This document shows positions 10,136 through 16,721 of a DNA stretch of 64,000 nt, piece after piece. The stretch is from Burkholderia pyrrocinia. GTDB taxonomy: Bacteria; Pseudomonadota; Gammaproteobacteria; Burkholderiales; Burkholderiaceae. Positions within the stretch are counted from its first letter, which is position 1. Every line of letters begins with the position of its first letter. The DNA is taken from contig NZ_CP094460.1 in assembly GCF_022809715.1 (NCBI RefSeq), forward strand, positions 1,426,001 to 1,490,000. The letters are read 5' to 3'. Below the pieces are notes generated by a model that saw only the letters and a list, made by a program, of their open reading frames with translations, was not told the DNA's origin and made no database searches. The position numbers were made by a program, and so were the translations under genes.

Positions 10136-10736
10136 TACGCAATGGACCCAGTGGGATTTCGCTGTCGTTGATGTAGAGGGAAACGGCGAGACGCCCCAAG
10201 AGATCATCGAGCTCGCGATATTTCATATCAGTGCCGGTGAGCTTATGCCTCAGCACGATGAGTGGCTTGTTCGCCCCCAAAAACCCGTGACGGCCCAGGC
10301 GACCGCGTTCCACGGTATCAAAAATGAGATGCTGGCGGGGCAGCCAAGCCTGTCCGATGTCGCGGAACAAGTGTTTGCGGCTTTGGGCTCTAAAATCGTG
10401 ATCGGTCACAACGTGCGCGTGGACGTTGAACTTCTGAAGAAGGCCATCCCGAACTGGCACCCAGTCCTCGTCCTGGACACGCTCAAATTAGCTCGCGCAG
10501 TGCATCCCAGTGCTCGATCTTACGCTTTGTCATCTCTCGTATCGGAGCGGCAAATCGACATTCACTCAAGCACTTTTCACCGAGCGTCCGGCGACGCACG
10601 CGCAACGGCCTATTTGTTCCTCGACTTGATCAAAACACTCGAGGCTTCAAGGCGAGCTACGCTCAGGAAGCTCGTCGACATTGCAGCTATCGAGACGCCT
10701 GAATTCATCAACAATCAGCAACAGGACCTATTCTAA
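10128..10736 (+). CDS. DEDDh-family 3'-5' exonuclease (DnaQ-like)
   Basis: This 202-residue protein carries all DEDDh elements: Exo I D15-V-E17, Exo II 'GHNVRVDVELL' with D99, and Exo III H151-RASG-D156. It is a stand-alone exonuclease domain similar to DnaQ epsilon and RNase T, so it should degrade DNA or RNA 3' ends. Start: ATG 10128 overlaps the radical SAM gene by eight bases; an in-frame GTG at 10116 is the alternative. Its stop shares one base with the next ATG (TAATG). The coupling argues for a joint function with its neighbours. Confidence 0.88.
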   Translation: MLDTQWTQWDFAVVDVEGNGETPQEIIELAIFHISAGELMPQHDEWLVRPQKPVTAQATAFHGIKNEMLAGQPSLSDVAEQVFAALGSKIVIGHNVRVDVELLKKAIPNWHPVLVLDTLKLARAVHPSARSYALSSLVSERQIDIHSSTFHRASGDARATAYLFLDLIKTLEASRRATLRKLVDIAAIETPEFINNQQQDLF

Positions 10737-11323
10737 TGGCGCAGATGATCGGCATTACGGGTACACACTCGACGGGAAAATCAACGTTTTTCGAGAAAGT
10801 GCGCGAACAGGCGGAACGCCGCGGGCTTCACGTGGCGAGGGTGGGCGATGTCGCGACGCGCTGTCAAGCTGCCGGATTTCCCATCTTGCGCGACCATACC
10901 TTCGAAAGCACGCTTTGGATCATCGCGTCAGTTATTTCGAGCGAGCTAGAGCATGAACTGAAGTGTGATTTGATTCTCGTAGATCGCCCGGCATCAGATG
11001 CGATTGGCTATCTTGAGGCCGCACTTGTATCAACACGTCGCACTATCACCGCGGCGGAGCGGAACTATCTGTACACGCTCGTCGGATTGCATTCATCGCG
11101 TTACGCGATGCTCTTCAAGACAGAACTCGACAAAACGATCCCGTTGGGCGATGGTCGTGACCCAGATCAAGCTTTCCGGGCAGCAGCCGACGAGCATATA
11201 GCTCGTTCGCTGAAGGAGTTAGGCATTCCGACGCACAACCCTGAGGCGCCGGAGTCGCAGCGTCTTGTAGAAGATTTTTTGGACAAGATTTCGAGGTCAG
11301 CCATTAAAAGAGTCAACGCGTAG
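10736..11323 (+). CDS. P-loop NTPase, NadR/AAA_28-like kinase
   Basis: This 195-residue protein starts with Walker A GTHSTGKST (residues 8-16), followed by 'FFEKVREQAERRGLHVARVGD' as in nucleoside or nicotinamide-riboside kinase-type P-loop proteins (AAA_28). A Walker-B-like strand 'CDLILVDRPASDAIGYL' lies near residues 80-95. It probably phosphorylates a small molecule or nucleotide; the substrate is unknown. Its start overlaps the exonuclease stop (TAATG). Together with the radical SAM enzyme and exonuclease it forms a compact accessory operon. Confidence 0.8.
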   Translation: MAQMIGITGTHSTGKSTFFEKVREQAERRGLHVARVGDVATRCQAAGFPILRDHTFESTLWIIASVISSELEHELKCDLILVDRPASDAIGYLEAALVSTRRTITAAERNYLYTLVGLHSSRYAMLFKTELDKTIPLGDGRDPDQAFRAAADEHIARSLKELGIPTHNPEAPESQRLVEDFLDKISRSAIKRVNA

Positions 11324-11642
11324 TCACAGTATGGATCGCTAGTCCTAGCGATCATAGAGGCAGCATACAAATATGTGAGCGGAAAAGAAATTGGGATTAC
11401 GACAAAGCGCGCATGGGGAGCAATCACATGGAGTTGATGTATGCAACATTGATACGGGGCAATACACACCTCTTACTCAGAACGCGACTAGGCTTATCTC
11501 AAGGAGGACGGCGTAGTTGTGGTGTCTATCGATCGCTCTTTGGACGTTCTTCCTTCCTGTGGATGACTGTATTGACTCCAAAAATAAAAGGTACAAAATC
11601 CGCTGACATGCCACAACAGAACTTGACGTTTGGCTAAAAATC
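11324..11642. other. intergenic region between NTPase and TIGR04141 genes
   Basis: About 320 bp, AT-rich toward the 3' end (11570-11640). No gene or clear terminator was recognised. It probably contains the promoter of the TIGR04141-family gene. Short open frames here have no family features. Confidence 0.3.
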
Positions 11643-13370
11643 ATGACCTCACGGGCGGCGGGGGCAGCGATGAGAGAGTATCAAACCAAAAGCGAACACT
11701 TGACCATTTACCTAATCAAGGACTCGGCACTACGCGACGAACAGATAATCGAAACCGGCAAAGCAAAGAGACCTGTCGATTTGAAAATCTCGTCGGGAAG
11801 TGCTCGCCTGTATGTCAAGGACGGCCCGCCGCCAACGAAACCCGCTTGGGCGAATTTCTTAATAGCGAATCAAGAAGTACCAGAAGATCTGTTCGAAGGC
11901 AGGCGCTCAGAAGGTGCAGCACTGATTTTTCGGGCAGAAAGCGCGGTTTTCGTCCTTACATTCGGGACGGGCTTCCATCTGCTTGAGCTTGACTTCGTCG
12001 TGCGTGACTTTGGCCTCCGTGTGGCGCTCGGCTCGATCGATCCAGACAAGTTGAAGAGCTTGGACAAATCGAGCTACGCGTCGAATCCCTTGAATATGAG
12101 AAGTCAGAGCCCAAAGGACGTCGACATCTTCGATTTGCTTATCAACACGGAAACCGATCTGGTCTATGCAATCACCGGGGCGTCGACCGAACCCTTGTTC
12201 GGAAGCCACATCACCGGTCGCGACGCTTTGACGATTGCGCCAGAGATCACGTTCAACGACTTGCCAAAGGTGCTGACCGAAGCGCTGCGCCGCTACAGCA
12301 GCGGGGTGCCTGAGCGATTTTCATGGATCGAAGATCTGCGACGTGTCAAGGACAGCGACACGCTGGAAATACTCGACATGGAGCTAACGGAGCTGCTGCA
12401 AATGGACGACCTTCCCGACAACGTGTGGCTCGGCGAACCAGAAATCGTCGATTGGGAATCGCAGATTGGCTACTCGTTCGATTTACGCGAGCGAACTCTG
12501 GTTCACAAGACGCTTCAATTGCATCAGTTGATTGAATACATGGTTGACGCAGGTGAAGAACTCACCGCTGCAGCACTGCGAAGTCGCGTCATATACCCGA
12601 TTGACGAACATTTCGCACCCTTGCGCAAATGGTCGGCCTATCGCTGCTTGTATGCCGAAATCGCGAGCGGCCCCGAAACATACATTCTCCGCAACGGCGA
12701 TTGGCATCAGGTCAAACAAAGCTTTATTCAACGGGTGGAAGGGCAGCTCTCAAAGCTTGAAGTTGACACAATAGAAATGCCAGCCTTTAAGCACGATAGT
12801 GAAACTGCATACAACGCGAGCGTGGCTTCCGATTCCACCGGCTATGAACTGCTTGATCGAAAGACGGTTCAATTCGGAGGTGCTTACGACAAGATCGAAT
12901 TTTGCGACCTTGTCCGAAATGGACGTGACCTGATCCATGTGAAAGTCTACAAGAACTCGGCGACCCTGAGCCACCTGTTCGCGCAAGGCAGTGTAGCAGC
13001 CGAAGCCTTCGTCGCGGACGAAGTCTTCCGGGCGAAGCTGAATGAACAGCTTCCGGCTGGAATCAAGCTTCGCGATCCCACCGCCCGGCCCAATGCGAGC
13101 GATTATCGGATCGTCTACGCCATCGTAACAACGAAAAATCTTCCCCAGGCTTTGCCGTTTTTCTCGAAAGTGACATTGAAGAATGCAATCGCCAGCCTCA
13201 TCGCCTTGGGCTTCGGCGTCGCCATCGCGAGAATCGCTATCGATCCAGAGTTCGCCAGCACAGCATCCTGTAAGCCATCGCGCCGGGCGCGAGCCGCGGC
13301 GCCCGCATTAGCCCAGTTGGTGCAGACGCCAGATCGGCGACCGAGGCCTCCGGCGGCATCTCAAGCCTGA
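11643..13370 (+). CDS. TIGR04141/DUF6119-like sporadically distributed protein
   Basis: This 575-residue protein resembles the TIGR04141 (DUF6119) family. The N-terminal strand is 'EHLTIYLIKDS', then 'FHLLELDFVVRDFGLRVAL' and 'SRDVDIFDLLI'-type segments (KDVDIFDLLINTETDL). A C-terminal 'FCDLVRNGRDLIHVKVYKN' (near residues 425-445) and 'ALPFFSKVTLKNA' follow. Members are patchily distributed and often occur near restriction or defence genes; their biochemical role is not known to me. The last 50 residues are Arg/Ala/Pro-rich and look like an added tail. The start could also be ATG 11670, which gives MREYQTKSEHLTIYL. Confidence 0.7.
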   Translation: MTSRAAGAAMREYQTKSEHLTIYLIKDSALRDEQIIETGKAKRPVDLKISSGSARLYVKDGPPPTKPAWANFLIANQEVPEDLFEGRRSEGAALIFRAESAVFVLTFGTGFHLLELDFVVRDFGLRVALGSIDPDKLKSLDKSSYASNPLNMRSQSPKDVDIFDLLINTETDLVYAITGASTEPLFGSHITGRDALTIAPEITFNDLPKVLTEALRRYSSGVPERFSWIEDLRRVKDSDTLEILDMELTELLQMDDLPDNVWLGEPEIVDWESQIGYSFDLRERTLVHKTLQLHQLIEYMVDAGEELTAAALRSRVIYPIDEHFAPLRKWSAYRCLYAEIASGPETYILRNGDWHQVKQSFIQRVEGQLSKLEVDTIEMPAFKHDSETAYNASVASDSTGYELLDRKTVQFGGAYDKIEFCDLVRNGRDLIHVKVYKNSATLSHLFAQGSVAAEAFVADEVFRAKLNEQLPAGIKLRDPTARPNASDYRIVYAIVTTKNLPQALPFFSKVTLKNAIASLIALGFGVAIARIAIDPEFASTASCKPSRRARAAAPALAQLVQTPDRRPRPPAASQA

Positions 13371-13429
13371 AGCACTAAACCGACCGACTCAGACAATTCC
13401 GCCTGATCGCCGCGTTAGAGTTCAGACCG

Positions 13430-13582
13430 TTACTGCTTGCCGCCCAGAGGCGCTGGCTTGACGAATGCGCCGCCGGCAAGGACTCGCCTTTCCCCACAGA
13501 AAGTGCACGTCGCGGAAAGGCGGCCTCTCAGCTCGCTCTGCAAACCGATCGTGTCCCACGGGTAACCCGCCCTCGATTTCAT
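13430..13582 (-). CDS. possible 50-residue CxxC mini-protein or gene remnant
   Basis: A short minus-strand frame starts at ATG 13582, three bases after the stop of the preceding gene, and ends at TAA 13430. It reads MKSRAGYPWDTIGLQSEL... with a single zinc-ribbon-like pair, CTFC-GERR, and ends APLGGKQ. No ribosome-binding site is evident. The GC-rich sequence differs from the AT-rich immunity-like genes around it. It may be the tail of a lost gene. A real small protein coupled to its neighbour is possible. Confidence 0.3.
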   Translation of the reverse strand: MKSRAGYPWDTIGLQSELRGRLSATCTFCGERRVLAGGAFVKPAPLGGKQ

Positions 13583-13585
13583 GAT

Positions 13586-14149
13586 TTATGAACGGCCAAG
13601 ACGTAATAATCGTTCGTGGTATTCTGCTTTATCGCCCACACCAACCCTCCCACACTGAAGATCATCAATAAATTCTGCTTGTGCAAGAATTTCCTGTTCA
13701 ACAGGGAATTTTATGTCAGCCAAAAGAATTTCGAACGCCTCCAGATAGTCAATTCTATTGGTAACCTGCTCCGCACAGCTTGCGAGATCGGCCGTCGAGT
13801 GAGTACGAACCCAAGCAGAAAGAAAAGACAGTGCGGCCAATAGATCCAATGCTCCTTGGGCGGCTGCATCATCACTCATACTGATTTCATCTACATCCCA
13901 CTCGCGAATATTCAAGTCCGAGAAATCAGCCCCTGCCTCACCCCCTTCCCAAACACCATCAAGTCCTTTGATGATTCGCGCACGAATGTCTGATGCCGAC
14001 AAATCGGAATAACGAGACAGAAAGTCAAATATTGACCTTTCTCCAGCGAGTGCGAAGCAGCACCACGCGGCAAATTTCAGTTGACCTGCTGAGTCGAGCG
14101 TGGCGAGTTCCCGGGCCAAATTTTCTTTATGCTCAGTGACTGTAGTCAT
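13586..14149 (-). CDS. probable immunity-type protein, DUF416-like
   Basis: This 187-residue acidic, mostly helical protein begins MTTVTEHKENLARELATLDS. The segment 'LDSAGQLKFAAWCCFALAGERSIFDFLSRY' resembles the DUF416 pattern in which a conserved helix follows 'L.....Q..FA...CER'. No signal peptide or catalytic motif is present. It lies last in a same-strand run of AT-rich immunity-like genes behind the Rhs effector, with an AAGGGA ribosome-binding site before ATG 14149. An immunity role is inferred from size, composition and context only. Confidence 0.5.
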   Translation of the reverse strand: MTTVTEHKENLARELATLDSAGQLKFAAWCCFALAGERSIFDFLSRYSDLSASDIRARIIKGLDGVWEGGEAGADFSDLNIREWDVDEISMSDDAAAQGALDLLAALSFLSAWVRTHSTADLASCAEQVTNRIDYLEAFEILLADIKFPVEQEILAQAEFIDDLQCGRVGVGDKAEYHERLLRLGRS

Positions 14150-14288
14150 TTAACATCCCTTGGCCTCGTCGATGCGCGACCGACAATAGATACCGGGGAC
14201 GCCCCATTGGAACTCAACCTGCAAAGCTCCTTACCAAGCAGCCCCGCCCCATTTGAAAAAATACTGATAATAATCCTCTTATATCACA

Positions 14289-14702
14289 TCAAAGATAATC
14301 TCTCTTTCTGATTTGAATCACTTTTTTCGAGGAATCGAAATCACCGCCATACATCACGATACCGCCGAGGAACAAATGATTAACAAAGAAATCCACCAGC
14401 CTTACATCGACAAATTCGTCAAGGAGAATTGATACGAAGGAATATTTACCGAGAAATCGAGCATTTTCATGAAACTCCAGTTGCATCTCGCGTGGGAAAA
14501 TAACAATCTGCACCAACCCGCCGCATTGCGAACTTCCCTGGTCATTCAACTCTATCGTCGGCTCATTCAGTCTCTCGTCGTCTTCGAGGTAAACGCAAGT
14601 CTGAATCGAGAGATATCCGCCCTTCAATTTGAAGGTGACGGCATTTGTATTCAATACATCATAGACAAAATCAACCCCTACGGAATGTATCGTGACCTTC
14701 AT
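14289..14702 (-). CDS. Imm10-like immunity protein
   Basis: This 137-residue beta-rich protein contains 'PTIELNDQGSSQCGGLVQIV' and then 'PREMQLEFHENARFLG', a pattern I associate with the Imm10 family of polymorphic-toxin immunity proteins. ATG 14702 is the chosen start; GTG 14705 precedes it. The start codon lies in a 14-bp tandem repeat that supplies an AAGGGA ribosome-binding site in each unit (separate entry). No cognate toxin lies next to it, so it would be an orphan immunity gene against a rival's Rhs tip. Confidence 0.5.
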   Translation of the reverse strand: MKVTIHSVGVDFVYDVLNTNAVTFKLKGGYLSIQTCVYLEDDERLNEPTIELNDQGSSQCGGLVQIVIFPREMQLEFHENARFLGKYSFVSILLDEFVDVRLVDFFVNHLFLGGIVMYGGDFDSSKKVIQIRKRDYL

Positions 14703-14734
14703 CACAATCCCTTCATCACAATCCCTTCATCACA
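14697..14734 (-). repeat. 14-bp tandem repeat (2.7 copies) over a start codon
   Basis: CTTCATCACAATCC repeats at 14697-14710 and 14711-14724, with a partial copy at 14725-14734. On the coding strand each unit contains AAGGGA, then GTGATG. The upstream ATGs open four-codon mini-frames (ATG AAG GGA TTG TGA) whose stops overlap the next ATG. The array therefore forms a chain of coupled mini-ORFs leading into the Imm10-like gene. Confidence 0.8.
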
Positions 14735-14763
14735 AGCATTTGCAATTTTTCGGTCGAACCTAG

Positions 14764-15273
14764 TTAATCTTCCGGCCATTCACTCGAGTCAAAATTAGCA
14801 TCTCCGCTCAACTGGTTCATGAACGATTCAAACGAACTCGCCAGGACGATCTGAACTGCCGCGTGATTCTCTTCTGCACTCAAATCCGGATCGAGAGCAT
14901 CAGTAGCATAAAAGACAACTTCCCCATCACTCATATCAATACAAAAGAAGTTTCCGCCCGGGTCATGGGCAAATGGAAGTAAATTAGCTGGGATTACGCC
15001 TCGACCGAACATCACTCTATAGTGCTCAAGGAGCAATGAATCTTTCGTTTCGTAAGCTGAAGTGTTGTATTTTATCGGATAAAACCCGACGACCTCGAGA
15101 GGCTCACCACAATCTTCATTTTTGAACAGGGCATTGACAGGATTTCCTCCGTTACTTGCCAGATACTGCACGCGAAATGCCACCGGCAATGTGTATCCCA
15201 GGTCTTTTTCGACATTTTCAAAATCAACAACACTGATTCCCGAGGCACAGTTTGCGAATTTTCCAACCTCCAT
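14764..15273 (-). CDS. SMI1/KNR4 (SUKH) family immunity protein
   Basis: This 169-residue protein has the SUKH order. The N-terminal 'VDFENVEKDLGYTLPVAFRVQYLASNGGNP' is followed by 'LLPFAHDPGGNFFCIDMSDGEVVFYATD' and a C-terminal helix 'SSFESFMNQL'. SUKH proteins are frequent immunity factors against nuclease and other Rhs/CDI toxins. The start at 15273 is decided by a strong AAGGAGG five bases upstream; two earlier in-frame ATGs lack such a site. No toxin tip is encoded next to it, suggesting an orphan immunity gene kept from an earlier toxin exchange. Confidence 0.82.
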   Translation of the reverse strand: MEVGKFANCASGISVVDFENVEKDLGYTLPVAFRVQYLASNGGNPVNALFKNEDCGEPLEVVGFYPIKYNTSAYETKDSLLLEHYRVMFGRGVIPANLLPFAHDPGGNFFCIDMSDGEVVFYATDALDPDLSAEENHAAVQIVLASSFESFMNQLSGDANFDSSEWPED

Positions 15274-15564
15274 CGCCCCTCCTTCAAACGTGACCTTTCT
15301 GTCCCTGAGCATTGCTTTCTTCCCAACAGCAACTACACTTTCGGGTTCGAACCTCGCACACAATTGATTGTCAAGTTGCCCAACCAATCCAGCGCGCGGG
15401 TAAGTTTCTTAGCATTAGCCTCGCGTCACCAACTATACACTCCCACCCCAATCGCCCGACCACAATATCTCTCATGACGCCACGCACACCCCGCCATCAA
15501 CGGGAAATCTGATTATTTTTAAAACAATGCCCGCCGACAAATAAATATCAAATTTTAGCCATCC

Positions 15565-15897
15565 CTACGGGCTGTAGAAATCATCTTTTTCACGATAGTA
15601 GTTAATTGCACATATAACATCCTTCACATCCGCAACTGGATTGCGCTTCCGCTCGAAATTAACTATTTCTCGAAAAGTCTCCATGTCGAATAGCTGCCGC
15701 ATACCTCTATCCTTCGCAATTTTTGGCAAATGCGTTCCTGGAGCAACATCTTCGAGTTCGTCATCCCCTTCAAGCACGAGGATCTTCGCATGCCATGGAT
15801 CAGCCACCCAAGCGCTCTGATTAATAAAAAGAGCCGAGTCCCAATCAAGACCATCTAGATCGTTAAGCAAGTCCTGGATTAAGTTATAAGTTTTCGT
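15565..15897 (-). CDS. DUF7716-like immunity-type protein with apparent ACG start
   Basis: A protein of about 110 residues with the family pattern 'ALFINQSAWVADPWHAKILV', 'LEDVAPGTHLPKIAKDRGM', then 'FREIVNFER...VICAINYYREKDDF', resembling DUF7716. The frame extends upstream to a stop at 15907-15909. A GAGAGG site (15903-15908) sits five bases before ACG 15895-15897, which would begin (M)KTYNLIQDLLNDLDG. There is no ATG or GTG in the frame before the conserved region; TTG 15870 is the only near-standard start and has no ribosome-binding site. Either ACG is used weakly or an ATG has mutated and the gene is nearly silent. Confidence 0.55.
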   Translation of the reverse strand, partial: TKTYNLIQDLLNDLDGLDWDSALFINQSAWVADPWHAKILVLEGDDELEDVAPGTHLPKIAKDRGMRQLFDMETFREIVNFERKRNPVADVKDVICAINYYREKDDFYSP

Positions 15898-15968
15898 GAA
15901 AACCTCTCAAATCAACGGAAATCTGACCAGCGATTCCAGTCCTGCCCCAAGGGCATAACGGAGATTGA

Positions 15969-16721
15969 CTATGAAAGTCTAAGAACTTTGCAAGTCAATT
16001 TATAGTACGAAAAAACCTCAGTGATTTCTTCTGAAATAATTTCCCAATTTCCACCACCAAGCCCGGCACCGATCATGGGCATTTGCACCGAAAGTCGATT
16101 GGCCAAAGCAAATTCGCAAATTTGATTGAGGCAATTCCTGAGATCGGGGTACGAGACGTATTGAGTAATATCCCGGCTATTCTTGCGAATCCCGTCTTGA
16201 GAAACCATGTTTGCGACATATATTCTATTTTCGTCATCTACAGATAGAAATTGAACCATTCCGAGTGGAGGTCGTTGTTCACCTCGGAACAGGTCGAGAT
16301 AACTATCCCGCGCGACGGTGTATTTTTTGCCGAGGGAAACGACAAAGCCACGCCCCCACTTGCCGCGATTATTTACCACATGAGCTATAAGGGTTGAATT
16401 TTGTTGTGGTACAGCTGCGTCCCCAACTCCGTAGATGATCGCTTGCTCTTGCGGAGGATTGCCCACGGCAGCCTTCCAGGCATGCTCGAAATCTTCCTTT
16501 TTAATTTCGTCATCTGGAGAAATGTCGAGTTCGCCCTTCATTCCATCAAAGAGCAAAAAGCCCACATCAGAATTCCAATCTTGTACGGATGAGGATGTGT
16601 AGGCAATCCCATTATCAGGATGGCTGATCTGACGCGTCGCGACGCCGTCGATAAATTCCGTATAAATCTCTCCGGAGCCGCACGGAAATTCTGTCTTGGA
16701 GTGAAAATACTCTTTTTTCAT
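15969..16721 (-). CDS. macro-domain immunity protein with N-terminal DUF6881-like domain
   Basis: This 250-residue protein has two parts. Residues about 1-85 ('SGEIYTEFIDGVATRQISHP', 'EDFEHAWKAAV') resemble DUF6881. Residues about 110-250 form a TARG1/ALC1-like macro domain: 'LIAHVVNNRGKWGRGFVVSL' (ADP-ribose loop), 'YVANMVSQDG', 'VQMPMIGAGLGGGNWEII'. Macro domains of this type remove ADP-ribose from targets. ATG 16721 overlaps the Rhs stop by four bases (ATGA), the arrangement expected for a cognate immunity gene. The preceding toxin tip is a predicted ADP-ribosyltransferase, so enzymatic reversal of the toxin's modification is the likely mechanism (inferred). Confidence 0.82.
   Translation of the reverse strand: MKKEYFHSKTEFPCGSGEIYTEFIDGVATRQISHPDNGIAYTSSSVQDWNSDVGFLLFDGMKGELDISPDDEIKKEDFEHAWKAAVGNPPQEQAIIYGVGDAAVPQQNSTLIAHVVNNRGKWGRGFVVSLGKKYTVARDSYLDLFRGEQRPPLGMVQFLSVDDENRIYVANMVSQDGIRKNSRDITQYVSYPDLRNCLNQICEFALANRLSVQMPMIGAGLGGGNWEIISEEITEVFSYYKLTCKVLRLS

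Noticed and set aside
11413..11637. 74-codon plus-strand frame before the TIGR04141 gene
   Set aside because: No ribosome-binding site, no domain and mixed composition; probably the promoter region of the next gene.
15274..15564. Possible orphan Rhs tip between the DUF7716-like and SUKH genes
   Set aside because: Only a short stop-interrupted frame (REANAKKLTRALDWLG...) is present and no DPxGL boundary was found.
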